From assembly GCA_030435675.1 (NCBI GenBank), contig CM059622.1:8494001-8558000 (forward strand): 64,000 nucleotides of DNA, in the 5' to 3' direction. The translations under genes and the position numbers were made by a program. Of the stretch, positions 57,962 to 64,000 are shown one piece after another; position 1 is the first letter of the stretch, and the number at the start of each line of letters is the position of its first letter. The notes beneath the pieces were generated by a model that searched no databases, was not told the origin of the DNA, and saw nothing but the letters and a program-made list of their open reading frames with translations. Source of the DNA: Steinernema hermaphroditum (lineage: Eukaryota; Nematoda; Chromadorea; Rhabditida; Steinernematidae).

Positions 57962-59614
57962 TCACAGTTTCTCCAACTTCAATTTCCCTGTCGCGTCCAC
58001 AACTGCTCGCATTCCTAACTCGGCCAGTAGCTTCTCGTGATCGATGGCACCCGTAGGAGTCTGAAACAGCGTGCTGAAAGCTGGGACGAATCTATTGACG
58101 CACCTGTTCCACTTCGAATAGGAGTTCCTGATTTCTACGATGCTTACACATCATGGATAACGTGGTGATGGCGTGCTGCATCTAAAATACGCTTGAATGT
58201 GAATAATAATTGCGGTTAAAACTGACTTGAAATGGCGAATGCACTGTAATGCGTGCGCACGAAATGACAAGAGGCACAAGTCTTCTATCCGCCATTTCCT
58301 CTGCATACTTCTCTTTCTTGCTGGCTAAAGCGCCTAGAGCCTTCAGAATGGAAGTCCGAAGCTCAGCAAGTTCAGCTGCAGAGGCGCGCTTCAAGAGGAA
58401 CGCAAGATCTTTTACAGACTGAGAAAGGAACGGACGACGGTAGGGTTTCGATGGAGCGGGCCGCAGAGGTTGACCATCTCCACGATCATTCTCGGCTTCA
58501 TTAAGATCATCTTGTTCACTCAAGATCTCCTGAGCATCAATATCGTAGATCTGTCAAAAATATTACGGTAGTATGAGAAATAACAGCGTAGTTATTACTG
58601 CCTCGAACATATCGCATAACGTTTTCAATGTGTTCATCTCGTCAGTATCGTAGTAGCTTCCTTCAGAAAACGGATTGTAAATAAGAGCATTGGCTATGAT
58701 GGAGACTGCCGGGCATAATACTTTTAAAACAAAATCAGAGTCGAGGTTGTCGAAAATGTTCGATGCGAGCTCCTCCACGTACAGCTCCACAAACCGCACA
58801 TTGTTATAGTGAATCTGTAAGCAGCTCTATTAAACGAAATAAGCATGCAAACACAACCTTTAGGGTTTTCCCATGGCTTGGTGAGTCAAGAACCGTGTCC
58901 ACGACCTTCAGCAGGCTTACAAAAGCATTAGGATCCACAGTGCTTTTGCATTCAGCAAGATATCCAACGTCCTCTCGCAGGAACCATAAGAAAAACGCAG
59001 TCATGAACGAGCGGTCTACGCTTTCAGGTAGATCTGTATACAGGACTGCGAAGTCCTCGTGGATCATGGGATAGTCGACGTGCAAAGAAAAATCTGGAAA
59101 GATACAAAACTCTGCTGAACTGCAAGTGTAACACACTTCGGTAGAGGACTTCAGCAATTCTCGAGAGACAAGCGGTGACCTCAAGACTGATAGGGATCAT
59201 TCGGAGCAGCTTTCTCCAATTATCCAACGGCAATGATCTGACGGAATCCATTATTCTAAACAGCGACCATCACATTGAAATATTGGAACGTAACACAAAC
59301 CGCTGAGAAGAGAGAATATTGTACAGCGCTCGGAGAGCTAAAACGGACAGCTTCCAGCCTTCTCTCTCGTTAATCTGTGCTTGAGAAAGGCTGCCTTGCT
59401 CTCCGAAAGGAATCTGAAGTAGATTTCTGACGAGCAGTTCGCCTCTCGGAGGACCAATCAGAGCGAGCGCAGCTATGAATTGTGGCGAAGCGCTGGTCTT
59501 CATGAAAGACCGCAGAAACTCTTCGGTCACACTACCTGGCGGGACACATTCCCCAACGAGGGGACCGCAGTGCTCGAGCACGGCCGTGAGATTCCACTGA
59601 ACCGACTGCGACAT
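57962..59614 (-). CDS. ATXN10: Ataxin-10-like armadillo protein
   Basis: About 470 residues in several exons, all-helical. The C-terminal part carries the ataxin-10 domain pattern: an LLR-type helix, then RTSILKALGALASKK, RRLVPLVISCARI and an Asn-Gln-containing helix (CKHRRNQELLFEVEQ), matching the family's …RLLGNL…GGIPLVLS…NPFI…ENQ layout. The family acts in neuronal survival and cilia in vertebrates. The start is well placed: ATG follows ccacttttcag|g. A poly(A) signal for the upstream SCAPER gene lies at about 59730, 115 bp away, so the pair looks like an operon. The N-terminal half is not recognisable by eye. Confidence 0.68.
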
Positions 59615-59615
59615 C

Positions 59616-59735
59616 CTGAAAAGTGGAAATGAACGCGGGAAGCGGAGGTGAGTCGCGGAGTCTCAAGTAGTCAGTCGCCGAATCAATAAGGATCGGAATC
59701 ACCCAATTCGCCGGATGGCTGAACTAAAGCTGTTT
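59616..59735 (-). promoter_or_regulatory. Operon intercistronic signal, SCAPER to ATXN10-like
   Basis: On the minus strand AATAAA (about 59729-59735) is followed about 110 bp later by the canonical nematode acceptor TTTTCAG immediately before the ATXN10-like ATG (59614). This arrangement is typical of SL2-type trans-splicing in an operon. Confidence 0.6.
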
Positions 59736-59891
59736 ATTAAGCCGTAAAAATCTGTGGGTGTTTGGATCGTGAGTATAAGCACAATGGAAATCTGAACAGG
59801 ATATAAGGACAAAGACAAGGGACAGAAGAAACCCATATGAGAACCGTTGAAAACCGCATTCCAGATGCAATGTGACTCTTTGTATGATACA

Positions 59892-62800
59892 CTATGTACA
59901 TGGGGTGACATTTGAAAGACAACATGTGGGAGTTGACTGGATAGGACATGATTTGATACTAGAATTTTGAAAATATGCAAGAACAACATCAAAATCGGTT
60001 TCACCAAGCGATGAGAGAAGATTTCTGACTGCGTCCTTTTCGTCCTTAATGCGCTGAAAGCAAAACTCAGCGATATATGCTGAAGTGTGAGCCTAACCTT
60101 CAGAAATTTTGAGAGGAACGCTACGTTCACTTCCTTCTCAAAGAGGTTTAAATTGAATTCGTTTCGGTAGAGAAGGGCAATAATCGCGGGGGCAACGATT
60201 CCTTGAAGCGCGAAATTGGAGTAATATGATAAATCGAGCGTTGCGAGGATGTAAAGAATGGAGTTTTCATGCCCTAACGCACATAATGCCTGAAGGAGAA
60301 GAAGTGCACAGATGTTCAAGCATTGCAATACCTGGAATGTCGAACCGAAGGAACAGAAGAGTGAAAGCGACTTCATGCCAAGTTTAAAATCGGCTAATGA
60401 ATTCTCCATCGAAAAGTCGCTTTCTGCAGAAGAAGAGCGGATGAAGAACTTTAAAATGTGCAGCAGCTGAACTGCCGTATCGGGCTGCTCGGTTTTCATG
60501 TAGTTCTGAAGGCAAATCGTAAGAATTATCAGTAAACGCTGTACTAACTGCTAGAGTATCGCTGCCGTAACACTTGAAGAAGCTGATGAATATTTCCAGC
60601 ATTTTTCTGAAAGCGGTGTGGTCGCTCGAATCAACAGAGGTTGAATCACAGAACGAAGGTAACCAACGATACACGACAGTAACCAACATTCGGAAAAGAG
60701 TGAGAATGTGGGGCTTCACCGCATCACTGTCGAGAACGGTACTTGGCTTATCCTTTCCACCGGAAAATCCTTTGAAAAAAACGAGTGAGTCAAGGTTTAG
60801 AAGAAAGGCGAATAGCTTTGAATCCATTGAGCAATAGAGAGCTTTACTACAGTAGTTAGCGAGATTTGAATAAAATCCGAAAGATGAAAGATAGCGGATG
60901 CATGTTGAGGAAAGCTCTTCGGCTTTCACTGGAGAACTGATGTGACAGGCCGACCCACTGTGAAGGTACGAATTGAACAGAAGCATGTTCGAAATAGAGT
61001 CACGCAACTTTAGAAAACGATCGGTTTCTGAAGACTCCGTTCCCAATTCCAGTAATTCCTAGAAATAAATACTGATTTGTGCCATGAAATGTGCTGGCGA
61101 ACCTTGGTTACGGTAGCGACGCTATCCATCCAGTTAACATAAAGTGAGGAATGAAGGATGTTGTATGAGACAAACGAAGAGTGAAAAAACAGTAACTGGA
61201 GTACTTCAAGAGCACGTTCACAACACGGGATTTTGGACGAAAAGTTGAAGAAAAGAAGAAGCTTGACCAACTTAGCGATGGCACCCTTATTAAGGAGAAC
61301 TAGTGCTATCTCAGTGGTTGCATTCTTCAAAAGCATGGAGCTTATACGGAGTGTTCGCATGGCGCCTACCTCTTTTTCCGCCTTGGAAACAACAATGCCG
61401 ATTTCCCTGGCTATTTTCAGCAGAAGTTGATGATCTGTTTCCGAAAATAGCCGCCAGGCTTCCGTGTTTGAGGAGTCACACCTTTCGTCGACAATTTTCA
61501 TATATTTTGCAAAGGAATTCATGGATTTTATAGACCTAAATAAGCTGGCTACAATCAATTCTCGAACACCATCACACTTACAAATTCCTAATAAGCTTGT
61601 GCTGCGAAGAAACGTTCCCTACATTAGTCGGTTGATTGTTGGAGAGCGCATTACACCTGAAAACGAAGGAAACGGTTCAGGAGTGCCCAATGCTTCATAC
61701 ATTTCTAAAAATTTATGCTTCAGCTTAGGCCGTCTTTTCTTGACTGAGCAGCTCACTGCTTTCACATCAGAGCGCACATACATCGGCCCCGTACACTTTA
61801 CATTTGTACAAACCTCAAAAAGAGAATTCGAAGATTCCTAAATGAAGAGAGCAGAAAGTAGAAAACCTGAACAGTACGGGAAGTTACCTGAGAACTGGAA
61901 GATAAGCAAACGTGACGGAAGACGACATGTGAAACGGCCTCTAAGTCGGATACTGCCTAAATCGTGATGCTGGAAAAGTCAGATCAAAACGAACTTTGGG
62001 TTACCCGAAAACCACAGGAACCGCACAATAGAAAGGAGCGATCGCGAATATCCATAGCAGGCGGCGCTTCGAACAGTATCTTAAAAGATTCTGATGCAGA
62101 TGGTTCTGACAATTCATCGCTATGTGTAGAAATTGTAGAACTACGGTTAGAACAATGCCCCTGAGCGGACTCGATGGCACGCTTTTTAACAACCTCGAGC
62201 GATTCTTCATGTCGTTTCGCACACTCTTCTTGCTGAAATAATGAAAATGCAACCACTGACAACGTGCATGAAACAAAACCTTGCGCGTAATTTCGCTGAG
62301 TAGTTTCTGAGAATCAGAGATTTGGCTTGCTTTAATCGCTGCTAATCTCTTCTGATGCTTCTCCAGCTTCTCACGGGATTGCTCTTGACGAAGACGCTCC
62401 GCTTCCAAACGTTGGGCGTCGATTTGCAGCTGTCGTTCGCGCCTTCGCTCAGCACACAATTGCAGCTTCCTATTCCGTTCCTGTGAAAGGTTCGTACTCG
62501 TGAGCCATTTCGGAACCTACTTCATTTTGCTGTTCTCTACGTTTTTCGGCTGCAACCCGATTGGCAGCGTTTTGCTCGGTTCTTCTCGCCCTCTCCTCCT
62601 CAAGTTGCTGCCTGCGAGCTTCAGCTTCGCCTTCTTTCAACTCCATAAGCATTCGCGCACTGTTCTCTTCGATATTTTTCAGAAAATTGGCTTCCAAAAC
62701 CTGCAAGAAACGATAGAAACAGTAAGTAAAACGGAAAATGTACTCTTTGGTCGTCATCGTGTGCTTTTCTCACAATTTCTTCCAAAGTCTTTTGACGATT

Positions 62801-64000
62801 TTGCTCTACCGTTTCCATCTTCGCTTGGAATAAGAGCCGCTTCATGTCCAGTAGTTCAGCCTGTTTAGTCTTGACATGTTCAACCTACATATGTAAAAAA
62901 TATACCAAATACAGAAAAACACGGCACCTTCTTCGAGAGTTCTTTTACGCGGAGAGACTTCGCATCTAGAAGTTGCTGTCTCAGAATTTCTGCACGTTGA
63001 AGCCGTTCTTCCATATTCGAGGCGTTGTTGTTTCCAGAACGCTGACGTGACGGGGACATCAGCTTTTCATGTATCTGGACGACAGCCCCGGGAGGTCGAA
63101 AGTGCGTTATTTTCTTGCTTATCGCATCGTTCCATATATGTATTCCCTGCCGTTGCAGCTTTGCTTAAATAGGAAATCATAATCACCCCGAGGAATTTAA
63201 ACAAATAAACACCTGTACATTTCTCGAGTGCTTCTTTCCAATTGACTCTAGTATTTTGAATGGATCTTTTATGCATTGGTTCAGAATTCTAAAAATGGAG
63301 TGTGATTCATTATTCCTTGCAACAAGCACCTCTTTCTCCAGCGCTTCCAATACTGCAGCCTCTGCTTCAACCTGTCTTCTCAGTTCTGCATCGATTGAGG
63401 TGCTCTCTTCCTGCAATAGTTTCCGTATATCTGCGCACAGCGTTTAATCATTACGTGCTCGATTTCTTTCTTGAGGCTTAGTTCCTCCTGGGCAAGCGAC
63501 TCCTCCTCGACAGTAAGAGCGCGCCACTCTTCATCATCGTCTAGGGAAAATGACAGTAGGAGGTCTCTTGGAGGCTCTGACCGCCTAAACAATCATATTC
63601 TCAGTTGATATTCAAAAGCTACTTCTTCTTACGCAACTGGTTCATCTTCGTTCGCCTCATGTATTGACTCTAGTTCCAAGCTTATCGCTGATTTTGCTCT
63701 GAGTGGAGAGGAGTGTCGTGTCACCCTCTGAACGGTAACACCACACTTAGATCTATTCAGCATTTAACAATTTACGTTTCGTCCATCGTGAGAAGAGTGC
63801 GAACTCGACGGTCGCTGTAAGAGAGCCTTAGTCTGCTCTTGCCTGTGTCGTTTTCGCATCTTTTCCGCTAACATAGATCGGTGTTGTTCCCAAAGGATTC
63901 GACGCGAATACGCAATCTTTGCCATCGAAGATCTTGTTTGTGGTAGATCCATAGCACTTTTCGGATATAATAACCTTCCAGTACCGTACACCTTGCGGCT
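59892..64000 (-). CDS. SCAPER: SCAPER (S-phase cyclin A-associated protein in the ER), 5' end outside window
   Basis: SCAPER is an ER-associated protein that interacts with cyclin A and takes part in co-translational mRNA decay; human loss causes retinal and intellectual defects. The gene enters from beyond 64000 and ends at 59892. The coiled-coil core is diagnostic: LRVKELSKKVEHVKTKQAEL, MKRLLFQAKMETVEQNRQKT, AHDDDQRVLEANFLKNIEEN and RERQLQIDAQRLEAERLRQ align with the human VRHWKEELLNHRRQLMEEKLQ region. Next comes a basic segment with TPEPFPSFSG (about 61.68 kb), then C-terminal armadillo-like helices (61.5-60.1 kb). The last exon ends …QNSSIKSCP…CT. The C2H2 finger of human SCAPER was not located. 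Numerous introns of 40-60 bp. Compared with the genes at 32-56 kb the coding sequence is AT-rich. Confidence 0.85.

Overview
This window is nuclear DNA of an animal, most likely a nematode. Genes are broken by very short introns (30-70 bp) with TTTCAG-type acceptors. Many first coding exons begin directly or almost directly after an acceptor (…CAG|ATG), as expected of trans-spliced transcripts, and several same-strand gene pairs show a poly(A) signal followed about 100 bp later by a new acceptor and start codon, as in nematode operons. The gene set is metazoan (Islet-type LIM-homeodomain factor, TRPM channel, SCAPER, BLCAP, SKA1). The species cannot be named from sequence alone.

Layout. 1-1024 is a 64-copy, 16-bp minisatellite. 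1.0-6.1 kb is repeat-rich: a fold-back repeat, a decayed hAT transposase and composite palindromes. 6.2-10.3 kb is an AT-rich gene island: SKA1 (-), BLCAP (+), AATF/Bfr2 (-) and SEC61B (+). 10.4-21.5 kb is almost entirely transposon debris: an inverted duplication, a palindromic Tc1/mariner-superfamily derivative, and a nested set of inverted repeats in which a 2.65-kb transposase-bearing element sits in one arm of a larger palindrome and a 1.43-kb fold-back element sits at its centre. 22.2-29.4 kb is one large TRPM channel gene (-).

From about 32 kb the DNA becomes GC-rich and gene-dense: a membrane-anchored cathepsin B-like protease (+), RPN10 (-), a probable operon coatomer zeta / SAAL1-like / SLC35F transporter (+), a 7TM receptor with a large ectodomain (-), a probable operon GOLM1-like / CIAPIN1 / DDA1 (-) with a secreted protein gene upstream, an elongator tRNA-Met, a MADF-domain gene (+) and the Islet homologue (+, 51.6-55.7 kb). 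After a 2.3-kb gap, composition returns to AT-rich for ATXN10-like and SCAPER (both -, operon-like; SCAPER runs off the window end).

The genes serve general cell functions (secretory pathway, proteasome, Fe-S assembly, ubiquitin ligase, kinetochore, ribosome biogenesis) plus neuronal/developmental ones (Islet, TRPM, 7TM receptor). No gene cluster forms an evident new pathway. The most unusual material is the nested palindromic transposon block at 12.4-20.8 kb, with a coiled-coil-bearing DDE transposase of wide D-E spacing. All exon joins below were read by eye from ORFs and GT/AG sites, so boundaries may be off by a few bases.
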